A stretch of 64,000 bases of DNA from Rattus norvegicus (Eukaryota; Chordata; Mammalia; Rodentia; Muridae), in contig NC_086033.1 in NCBI RefSeq assembly GCF_036323735.1, positions 2,196,326 to 2,260,325 on the forward strand. Direction: 5' to 3'. A program made the translations under genes and the position numbers. Below are positions 35,201-42,755 of the stretch, piece after piece. Below the pieces are notes generated by a model. It did no database searches and was not told the DNA's origin. It saw only the letters and a list, made by a program, of their open reading frames with translations. Each line of letters starts with the position of its first letter. The first letter of the stretch is position 1.

Positions 35201-36039
35201 TTTTCATTAAATTCTAAAAAGTTTTTAATTTCTTTCTTTATTTCTTCCTTGACCAGGTTATCATTGAGTAGAGCATTGTTCAATTTCCACGTATATGTGG
35301 GCATTCTTCCCTTATTGTTATTGAAGACCAGTTTTAGGCCGTGGTGGTCCGATAGCACGCATGGGATTATTTCTATCTTTCTGTACCTGTTGAGGCCCGT
35401 TTTTTGACCAATTATATGGTCAATTTTGGAGAAAGTACCATGAGGAGCTGAGAAGAAGGTATATCCTTTTGCTTTAGGATAGAATGTTCTATAAATATCC
35501 GTTAGGTCCATTTGGCTCATGACTTCTCTTAGTCTGTCTACATCTCTGTTTAATTTCTGTTTCCATGATCTGTCCATTGATGAGAGTGGGGTGTTGAAAT
35601 CTCCCACTATTATTGTGTGAGGTGCAATGTGTGTTTTGAGCTTTAGTAAGGTTTCTTTTACATATGTAGGTGCCCTTGTATTTGGGGTATAGATATTTAG
35701 GATTGAGAGTTCATCTTGGTGGATTTTTCCTTTGATGAATATGAAGTGTCCTTCCTTATCTTTTTTGATGACTTTTAGTTGAAAATTGATTTTATTTGAT
35801 ATTAGAATGGCTACTCCAGCTTGCTTCTTCTGACCATTTGCTTGGAAAGTTGTTTTCCAGCCTTTCACTCTGAGGTAGTGTCTGTCTTTGTCTCTGAGGT
35901 GTGTTTCCTGTAGGCAGCAGAATGCAGGGTCCTCGTTGCGTATCCAGTTTGTTAGTCTATTTCTTTTTATTGGGGAGTTGAGGCCATTGATGTTGAGAGA
36001 TATTAAGGAATAGTGGTTATTGCTTCCCGTTATATTCAT
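32212..36039 (-). CDS. LINE-1 ORF2 protein (endonuclease/reverse transcriptase), 1275 aa
   Basis: An uninterrupted 1275-codon frame, the usual rodent L1 ORF2 length. ORF2p nicks target DNA and reverse-transcribes L1 and SINE RNA there. Visible: an N-terminal apurinic-type endonuclease with LNINGLN (about 15-21), QETHL (44-48), VGDFNTPL (about 145-152) and SDHH (about 230); a reverse transcriptase with SLFADDMIVYL near residue 704 (DNA about 33920-33950); a C-terminal Cys/His region with CWRGCGERGTLLHCWWDC. The start ATG lies 59 bp after the ORF1 stop, normal for the bicistronic L1. No stop or frameshift breaks it. Activity is unproven: single missense changes cannot be judged here and the promoter is lost. 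Confidence 0.97.
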   Translation of the reverse strand: MNITGSNNHYSLISLNINGLNSPIKRNRLTNWIRNEDPAFCCLQETHLRDKDRHYLRVKGWKTTFQANGQKKQAGVAILISNKINFQLKVIKKDKEGHFIFIKGKIHQDELSILNIYTPNTRAPTYVKETLLKLKTHIAPHTIIVGDFNTPLSSMDRSWKQKLNRDVDRLREVMSQMDLTDIYRTFYPKAKGYTFFSAPHGTFSKIDHIIGQKTGLNRYRKIEIIPCVLSDHHGLKLVFNNNKGRMPTYTWKLNNALLNDNLVKEEIKKEIKNFLEFNENEGTTYPNLWDTMKAVLRGKLIALSACRKKQERAYVSSLTAHLKALEQKEANTPRRSRRQEIIKLRAEINQVETKRTIERINRTKSWFFEKINKIDKPLARLTRGHRECVQINKIRNEKGDITTDSEEIQKITRSYYKNLYSTKLENLQEMDNFLDRYQVPKLNQEQINQLNNPITPKEIEAVIKGLPTKKSPGPDGFSAEFYQTFIEDLIPILSKLFHKIETDGSLPNTFYEATITLIPKPHKDTTKKENFRPISLMNIDAKILNKILANRIQEHIKTIIHHDQVGFIPGMQGWFNIRKTINVIHYINKLKEQNHMIISLDAEKAFDKIQHPFMIKVLERIGIQGPYLNMVKAIYSKPVCNIKLNGEKLEAIPLKSGTRQGCPLSPYLFNIVLEVLARAIRQQKDVKGIQIGKEEVKISLFADDMIVYLSDPKSSTRELLKLINNFSKVAGYKINSNKSVAFLYTKEKQAEKEIRETTPFIIDPNNIKYLGVTLTKQVKDLYNKNFKTLKKEIEEDLRRWKDLPCSWIGRINIIKMAILPKATYRFNAIPIKIPIQFFKELDRTICKFIWNNKKPRIAKAILNNKRTSGGITIPELKQYYRAIVIKTAWYWYRDRQIDQWNRIEDPEMNPHTYGHLIFDKEAKTIQWKKDSIFSKWCWFNWRSTCRRMQIDPCLSPCTKLKSKWIKDLHIKADTLKLIEEKLGKHLEHMGTGKNFLNKIPMAYALRSRIDKWDLIKLQSFCKAKDTVVRTKRQPTDWEKIFTNPTTDRGLISKIYKELKKLDHRETNNPIKKWGSELNKEFTAEECRMAEKHLKKCSTSLVIREMQIKTTLRFHLTPVRMAKIKNSGDNRCWRGCGERGTLLHCWWDCKLVQPFWKSVWRILRKLDIELPEDPAIPLLGIYPKDAPTYKKDTCSTMFIAALFIIARSWKEPRCPSTEEWIQKMWYIYTMEYFSAIKNNDFMKFVGKWLELENIILSELTQTQKDIHGMHSLKSGY

Positions 36040-36098
36040 ATTTGGATGTGAGGTTATGTTTGTGTGCTTTCATTCTCTTTGTTTTGTTGCCAAGACGA

Positions 36099-36889
36099 TT
36101 AGTTTCTTGCTTCTTCTAGGGTATAGCTTGCCTCCTTATGTTGGGCTTTACCATTTATTATCCTTTGTAGTGCTGGATTTGTAGAAAGATATTGTGTAAA
36201 TTTGGTTTTGTCATGGAATATCTTGGTTTCTCCATCTATGTTAATTGAGAGTTTTGCAGGGTACAGTAACCTGGGCTGGCATTTGTGTTCTCTTAGGGTC
36301 TGTATGACATCAGTCCAGGATCTTCTGGCCTTCATAGTTTCTGGCGAGAAGTCTGGTGTGATTCTGGTAGGTCTGCCTTTATATGTTACTTGACCTTTTT
36401 CCCTTACTGCTTTTAATATTCTTTCTTTATTTTGTGCGTTTGGTGTTTTGACTATTATGTGACGGGAGGTGTTTCTTTTCTGGTCCAATCTATTTGGAGT
36501 TCTGTAGGCATCTTGTATGCCTATGGGTATCTCTTTTTTTTAGGTTAGGGAAGTTTTCTTCTATGATTTTGTTGAAGATATTTACTGGTCCTTTGAGCTG
36601 GGAGTCTTCACTCTCTTCTATACCTATTATCCTTAGGTTTGATCTTCTCATTGAGTCCTGGATTTCCTGTATGTTTTGGACCAGTAGCTTTTTCTGCTTT
36701 ACATTATCTTTGACAGTTGAGTCAATGATTTCTATGGAATCTTCTGCTCCTGAGATTCTCTCTTCCATCTCTTGAATTCTGTTGGTGAGGCTTGTATCTA
36801 CAGCTCCTTGTCTCTTCTTTTGGTTTTCTATATCCAGGGTTGTTTCCATGTGTTCTTTCTTGATTGCTTCTATTTCCATTTTTAATTCC
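36099..36889 (-). pseudogene. LINE-1 ORF1, 5'-truncated and frameshifted
   Basis: ORF1p is the trimeric coiled-coil RNA-binding chaperone of L1. Two adjacent frames of about 129 codons (36490-36879 and 36099-36488) cover the end of the coiled coil (residues such as NRIQEMEERISGAEDS), the RRM-like centre (SMRRSNLRIIGIEE) and the C-terminal domain (RILKAVREKGQVTYKGRPTR). The frames are joined across an A8 run (T8 on plus, 36534-36541), where one extra base shifts the reading frame. The N-terminus is missing because the L1 copy begins within ORF1. Non-functional as it stands. Confidence 0.9.
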
Positions 36890-36905
36890 GAGTTATCTGT
36901 TTTTT

Positions 36906-37436
36906 GATGCTAATTTCACTGCCACAAAGAGAGCTGGCTAGTCAAGTACTCAGTATTCAGGTGACTTCACCAGAACCTTCTCCTCATTTAATTTGTAAAA
37001 TACAGGTGAGGGCAGATACAGGATAGAAGGAGGCCTGTCATTGGATGAGAAGGAAGGATGGGCGGGAGAAAAGTTTGAAGGAAGAGCAAGAGACTGGAAT
37101 GGAAAGAGGAGAGACAGGAGGAACAGAGAAGCTGACATTAAGATTCTGCTCTGTGTATTTACAGGTTGTTATTAATGTTCTTAAGGGATGGATGTGCACT
37201 GGGCTTTGTGTGTTTAGGTGGGCAATTATATCTTATCAATTGGATGAAAGGTTATTGTGTTGTGTGTTCTTTCACGTGAAGATTTAAGTGTAAGGGAGTG
37301 TTGGGCGGCTAGTCTGGGCTGCCGTGGAATTGGAATGTGCACTCTGGGCAAAATATCCAGTAGATATCTTGGGGCACTTCAGCATAGACCTAGTGGAGAT
37401 AAAAAATACCATTTTATTTTTTATAATTTTACGACA
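36906..37436 (+). mobile_element. Left LTR-like direct repeat, main part
   Basis: Gatgctaatttcactgccac to ttataattttacgaca, over 90% identical by eye to 40376-40928. With the 33-bp tip at 31456 the repeat is about 564 bp, starts TG and ends CA. Such features fit an LTR. The family was not recognised. Confidence 0.8.
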
Positions 37437-37815
37437 GATGGTGAACCAATGTGATGGGCAAGAATCCACTGGTAATCCTAATACTTGAGTGAAAGTTTTA
37501 TTTTCTAAGTAAGAGGAGGCTAGCGCCATGTTGATGTCTCAAGTGCAGGAACTTTAAACAAACACAAAAGCAAACTGTGCTGGCAGGCTGTAGCTCCCCT
37601 GCTGTGTGATAAGTAATGGCAGATCAGAGAGTTAGACACTAAAAGCTGCTTTTAAAAAAAGTTGTTTAGAAAGTCTTTCAGGGTACTCATATTCCTTTTA
37701 ACGAGGAAATTTGGGCTCCACGGGAATTTTGGGTTGAAATCCTAGTTAGACAAGCTACTTCTTAATGACAGGTTTATTAAAAGGTGATTAAGTTTATTTT
37801 TAGAAAGAAGAGAGT

Positions 37816-38500
37816 AAAGAGATTACCCGAATCAAGTGGAGATTTTCATCCATGGTTCAAAATTAGATAGGAAAAAATTAGTCACTCACTAATTTTTAGA
37901 ATCCAGATATCTTGTTTGATTCTCCTGAATTAATTTTTTCAGGAGAAAATCTATCAAATCTGATCAGTATGACTCTGTGATGTTTCCAGAGCTTAATCAC
38001 ACTTTTTAAAAATACAAAAACAAAATCTTTCTCCCAAAATACTATGTTCCTTAGTCTGTAACTTTGAAGAGAGTTGTGATAAATGTCTGTAACACCAGGC
38101 AGAGTGAATACAGACATATATTATAGAAGCAAGTAAGGTTAAATAAAAATCTATGGCTCCAGGTAGAGAGCTTAACAGATGGATATATTTTGGACTAAAG
38201 TCCTGATTTTTAAGTTGCTTATTGGCATTAGAATTGATAGAAGGTGTTTACGTTTGTTTTAAGGTAAGTACAGAGATTACCCGAATCACGTGGGGATTTT
38301 CATCCATGGTTCGGAACTTAGATAGGGAAAAATTAGTCACGGACTCCAAGAAGAGTATTGTGATATTTACAAGTTATTAAGGTTAAGTAAAAATGTGTGG
38401 CTCCAGGTAGAGAGCTTAACAGATGGATATATTTTGGGCTACAGTCCTGGTTTGATACATTGCTTATTGGAATAAGAATTGATAGAAGGTGTTTAGTTTG
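37816..38500 (+). repeat. Tandem duplication inside LTR-like interior
   Basis: Copy 1 starts gattacccgaatcaagtgg at 37820 and copy 2 starts gattacccgaatcacgtggg at about 38276. Both continue to ccaggtagagagcttaacag and tgatagaaggtgttta (about 38258 and 38494). Copy 1 is longer because it contains the left arm of the inverted repeat. Confidence 0.85.
37895..38062 (+). repeat. Inverted repeat, left arm
   Basis: The reverse complement matches 38778-39069 once the ID element is removed: tagaatccagatatc at one end and tgttccttagtctgtaac at the other, with a few substitutions and small indels. Confidence 0.85.
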
Positions 38501-38777
38501 TTTTATGAATTACCCTGCTAAAGGCCATATGGCTCACTGATGCTGGCTAGCGAGGATTTGTGGTTACTTTTGATATTTACCACAACAGGAAGCACAGATT
38601 CTCTTAATGGGAATTTTGTGTTTATTTCCTGATAGTACAGAGTACAAAAGCCTATCAGGCTCATTGTTTAGCTTACTTCCTTTTTAAAAAATTGTTTAGT
38701 CTTCATGATGGGTGTGACTTTGAGTTTTATGGTTATATTATTACTCTGGGAGAAAGTGCAAGACACAAGCTTTTCTG

Positions 38778-39069
38778 GTTATAGACTAAGGAACACAGTA
38801 TTTTGGGAGAAAGATTTTGTCTTTGTGTTTTTAAAAAAGTGTGATTAGGGGGCTGGGGATTTAGCTCAGTGGTAGAGCGCTTACCTAGGAAGCGCAAGGC
38901 CCTGGGTTCGGTCCCCAGCTCCGAAAAAAAGAACCAAAAAAAAAAAAAAGTGTGATTAGGCTCTGGAAACATTACAGAGTCATGCTGTTCAGATTTGATA
39001 GAGGTAGACCGCCCGCCTGAAAAAAATTGATTCAGGAGAATCAAACAAAAAGATATCTGGATTCTAAAC
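38778..39069 (-). repeat. Inverted repeat, right arm (split by ID)
   Basis: Reverse-complement partner of 37895-38062. The ID element at 38850-38943 with its duplicated flank interrupts it. Confidence 0.85.
38850..38943 (+). mobile_element. ID SINE (BC1-derived) with 17-bp target duplication
   Basis: ggctggggatttagctcagt, ggtagagcgcttacctagga, cctgggttcggtccccagct and an A tail with GAACC. The 17-bp flank aaaaaagtgtgattagg lies at 38833-38849 and 38944-38960. Young copy inside the inverted-repeat arm. Confidence 0.97.
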
Positions 39070-40350
39070 TTTTGTCTTGAGAGTTGTATTTTGCAGAATG
39101 TGCCTACTTGGATTCCTGGTCTCAAGGACTTTCAGCTGGTTCCAGTCAGGACACATCATCTACAGCATTTGCTTCATTCTTCCAACCCCCTAACCCCCAA
39201 GGATATCTCAGTGCCCATGTACACCTTGAAGAAGTTATGGAGGAGTCGTCGCCCCAATTCCCTGGAATTTTGGGGGGCTGAAAGTGGTTATTCTAAAGTT
39301 GTTTTTATGAGGAATTTAAAATTGGTTGTAATTTAACAGGGAGGAATTAGCTAGATTGAGTTGTACAGTCATAATCTCATTTGGTAACTAAGCTAAAATC
39401 ATATCTTTGCTTTCGTATAGAATTTATTTTTTTAAAAAGTTTAAAAGTACAAGGTTTAGAGCCAGTCCTTCTATTGATGCCATTACAAACTTCTGAGTTG
39501 ATTACACATGTGAGTTAAGGGCCAAATAGCAAATTCATGGCTCTGACTTTATGAGAGTACTTTCAAGACAATATTAAGATATAAAGACTACAGTCCAGAT
39601 TACCATATGTAGATAGATGGTTTTCAAAAACATCAGAAATCCACAAAATTTGAGATTTAAAGTTATTTACCTTTTGTTGAGACATATCTGCTCCTAACAG
39701 TTCCCCTTTGGTGGATTTAACGAAGAATTTGAACATCCCTACCTCCAGGTGAGGCAATACTTTGTGACTAGGCAGCCCCTGGACAAAACTGCCTGTTTCA
39801 TCTGCAGGCTAATACTGTCCAGAAAAGGACAAATTATGCAGAATAGTTGACTGATAAGCTCTGCCAAGACAGGGTGATCAGCCCTTCAAGAATCTGCATT
39901 TCAAGAGTCTGTCAGTTGATTTTGGGCCAGAAGGCTGAAGACTTACGCTCACATGCTGCTAACAGAGGACTGTGCTAGTGGAGATTTGTCTCTACAACCT
40001 CTCAGTTCTGGAAGCCATGTTAGACTTCCTATGTGTATAGATATTTGGTCATTCAAATATTTCTGATGTGGTTGAAGACTGGTAGTTTTGTAAACAACCC
40101 AAGCAGTTTAGCATTGAGAAGGATAATAAATTTGAAAAGGTGGTTTTTCAGATGGCCTACGATCTCAAACCAGGATATAAGTCAGGTATAGAATTATAGT
40201 CTTTTAGGATAGGTGACAAGGTGCTTTAGTTAATGGACAAAATTGATGGACTGGGTATTGAGTGTATTGTATGTTTTATAAATTGTAGAATGGTAATAAT
40301 TGTACTCAATTTATGTATAAGTGAAAAGGCCTTTTAACTGGACAAAACCA

Positions 40351-40928
40351 TGTTGTGATTTGCTGTATTTTGATGCTAATTTCACTGCCACAAAGACAGC
40401 TGGCTAGTCAAGTACTCAGGACTCAGGTGACTTCACCAGAACCTTCTCCTCATTTAATTTGTAAAATACAGGTGAGGGCAGATACAGGAGAGAAGGAGGC
40501 CTGCCATTGGATTTGAAGGAAGGATGGGCGGGAGAAAATTTGAAGGAAAAGGAGGAGACTGGACTGGAAAGAGGAGAGACCGGATGGACAGAGAGAGTAG
40601 TCATGGTGGAGAGAAAATGGAAACTGATGTTAAGATTCTGCTCTGTGTATTTACAGGTTGTTATTAATGTTCTTAAGGGATGGATGTGTACTGGGCTTTG
40701 TGTGTTTAGGTGGGCAATTACATGTTATCAATTGGATCAAAGGATATTATGTTGTGTGTTCTTTCATGTGAAGATTTAAGTGTAAGGGAGTGCGGGGCGG
40801 ATGGTCTGGGCCACTGTGGAATTGGAATGTGTGCTTCTGGCAACATGTCCAGCAGATATCTTGGGGCACTTGGGTGTAGACATAGTGGGGATAAAAATTA
40901 CCATTTTGTTTTTTATAATTTTACAACA
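40351..40928 (+). mobile_element. Right LTR-like direct repeat
   Basis: tgttgtgatttgctgtattt to ataattttacaaca, 578 bp, partner of 31456-31488 plus 36906-37436. It lacks about 12 bases near its start that the left copy has (cctggagttatc) and carries about 28 extra near 40595-40625. Flanks ccctc (left) and ccgcc (right) do not form a convincing duplication. Confidence 0.8.
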
Positions 40929-41226
40929 CCGCCCCTCCCTCTGGATCTTTCTCCTTGACTGTGAAACAGGAGGCTTTAAGGAAGCCTACCCATCGCAGAG
41001 GCTCCTACATCACCACCCTTAGAGCCACAACTGCTTCTTACTCATTATGTTTAAGCACATGCCAGTATTATTGTCTCTGTCTTTTTTAATTATTTTATTT
41101 TATTTTATTAAATAAATATCTCTTGATCTCTGTTTTAGGAGATTGGTATCGCCACCTGTTCTACTTGACTGAGGTTTCTCAGAGACAGGCAGTACACCCA
41201 AAGTCACTGATCATGCCACAAAAGTG
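40929..41226. other. Unassigned sequence with (TTTTA)n
   Basis: Contains a TTTTA-type simple repeat at about 41084-41118. Otherwise nothing recognised. Confidence 0.5.
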
Positions 41227-41270
<44 letters not shown>

Positions 41271-41279
41271 TGTGTGTGT
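41227..41279. repeat. (GT)n microsatellite
   Basis: About 25 GT units with one GA interruption. Confidence 0.95.
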
Positions 41280-42125
41280 TGAAAGCCTGTATTCACAACC
41301 AGGAAGCCATATACTTCTTAAGATCCTTTCCTGTCCACAGTGCCCATGCTCTCTCTGAGCTCTTGGTCACACATGCTGACTGGCAGGTTGTGGTTTTTGA
41401 CTTTATTCATGGACTTTTTCTGAGACTGAATTTCAACATGTCATTATGTGAGACAAAATATTGACCTACGGACATGATCAATGTCACAGAAGCCATGCTG
41501 AGGATGAAATAGACCATTTCCAGCCTCTACTAGATGCCAGTAACAGCTGCCCTGCCCTGGGTTATAATGAAGTAAATGTCTCCAGGTGGTGAGGGGAAGG
41601 TCCTTCTTCACTGGGAGCTTCTGCTGCATATTCTTCCATCCTGACAACAGAGAAGACAGACAGACAGACGGGAGAAATGCCCAGCGAGTGCCTACATCAG
41701 GGGTAAGAACAAATGTAATAACGGAATTAATAATTGATAGACTAATAATCCTACCATGTATCCCTACCTTAAATTGTCTAACTTATCAGCATACCCACAG
41801 GAAAGGAACAGCACAGGAGGAAAGGTTTAGACTTGCCTGCCTACTCTAGTTCAGATAAGGACAACCAAGCCCTCTACTGCTGAGATCACATGAGGGGGTA
41901 TCCCTCCTTTTCCATATCATAAGTCAGGAAACAACTTTGCATCCTGCATCTCCAAGTCAGCGTCTATAGGTATTTCCTAGTAGGACTAATGCTGTCATGG
42001 TTAGGTTCTTGGGCTAGCTCACCAAAGTCTGTACCTACAAATACACAGTCATGTATACAGTCATGATTGTTTTGAGATGGCCCAGGAAGCTTTTTTAAAC
42101 ATCCATCTTTGTAAGGATATAAGGT
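41280..42125. other. Unassigned sequence, no gene seen
   Basis: No repeat or coding structure recognised. Confidence 0.4.
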
Positions 42126-42361
42126 TTAGGATCAGGGGAGATGGCTCAGTGGAGTGCTTGTCATGCAAGCATGAGGAACTAAGTCAGAACCCATGTAAGA
42201 CTGGCACAGCAACACACATCTGTAATCTCAGTATGAGTGAGGCAGAGACAGAGCGATCCCTGAGGCTTGTTCACCAGCAAGGCAAGTCAAAGCAATGAGC
42301 TCTAAGTTCACTGAGAGCTGCTGTCTTAAAAAGTAAGAAGAAGCAACTTCAACTTCCACCT

Positions 42362-42362
<1 letters not shown>
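42126..42362 (+). mobile_element. B4-type SINE
   Basis: caggggagatggctcagtgg, cttgtcatgcaagcatgagg, cacacatctgtaatctcagt and caatgagctctaagttcact follow the B4 order, with a (CA)n tail. Confidence 0.8.

Positions 42363-42363
<1 letters not shown>

Positions 42364-42392
<29 letters not shown>
42364..42392. repeat. (CA)n microsatellite
   Basis: SINE-tail CA run. Confidence 0.95.
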
Positions 42393-42396
<4 letters not shown>

Positions 42397-42598
42397 GCAC
42401 ACACAAACATACACACAGGTGTGTATACACACATGCATGTGGATGTCCATCATATATAGATTAACACACATAAAATGAAAAGAGGTGGAGATAAGGCTAA
42501 TATAAATATCATAGCCAAATCTTTTCTGTAGCCATTCCCCTGAAATTCCCAATAAAGAAAATCTGAGCACAGCTCTCCATTAAACCTATTCATCTATG

Positions 42599-42755
42599 TG
42601 TGTGAACACACATAGATACGTACACACAGAAACATACACACACAGAAAAACACACAGAAAGAGACACACACAGAGAAACACACACACACACAGAGACACA
42701 TACACACATAGAGACAGAGAGAAACACTCACACACACACAGAGACACACACACAC
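42599..42755. repeat. CACACAGAGA-type low-complexity region
   Basis: About 155 bases of mixed CA/GA units. The opposite-strand Cys/Val/Leu-rich ORF is an artefact. Confidence 0.9.

Larger units (their letters stand above)
31489..36889 (-). mobile_element. Young rat L1, 5.4 kb, 5'-truncated in ORF1, intact ORF2
   Basis: Minus-strand LINE-1. A T-rich run at 31489-31505 is its poly(A) tail. Then come the 3'UTR with a G-rich tract (C-rich here, 31562-31640), ORF2 and the 3' two-thirds of ORF1. The 16-bp duplication gagttatctgtttttt flanks it at 31473-31488 and 36890-36905, proving insertion by target-primed reverse transcription into the LTR-like repeat. The 5'UTR promoter and ORF1 N-terminus are absent, so self-driven transcription is unlikely. 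Confidence 0.97.
37437..40350 (+). mobile_element. Interior of LTR-like element, non-coding, internally rearranged
   Basis: 2.9 kb between the direct repeats. There is no ORF beyond about 130 codons, no recognisable gag/pol/env motif, no clear tRNA primer-binding site after the left repeat and no purine tract before the right one. It contains a tandem duplication (37816-38495), a long inverted repeat (37895-38062 versus 38778-39069) and one ID insertion. A non-autonomous or badly decayed endogenous LTR element is the simplest reading; a non-LTR origin of the direct repeats is not excluded. Confidence 0.6.

Noticed and set aside
34838..35407. 189-codon and other plus-strand ORFs across 32-37 kb
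   Set aside because: They are antisense shadows of the L1 ORF2 and ORF1 coding sequence.
37437..40350. Retroviral gag/pol/env remnants in the LTR-like interior
   Set aside because: No recognisable motif or long frame. The 130-codon frame at 38733-39125 is partly ID sequence.
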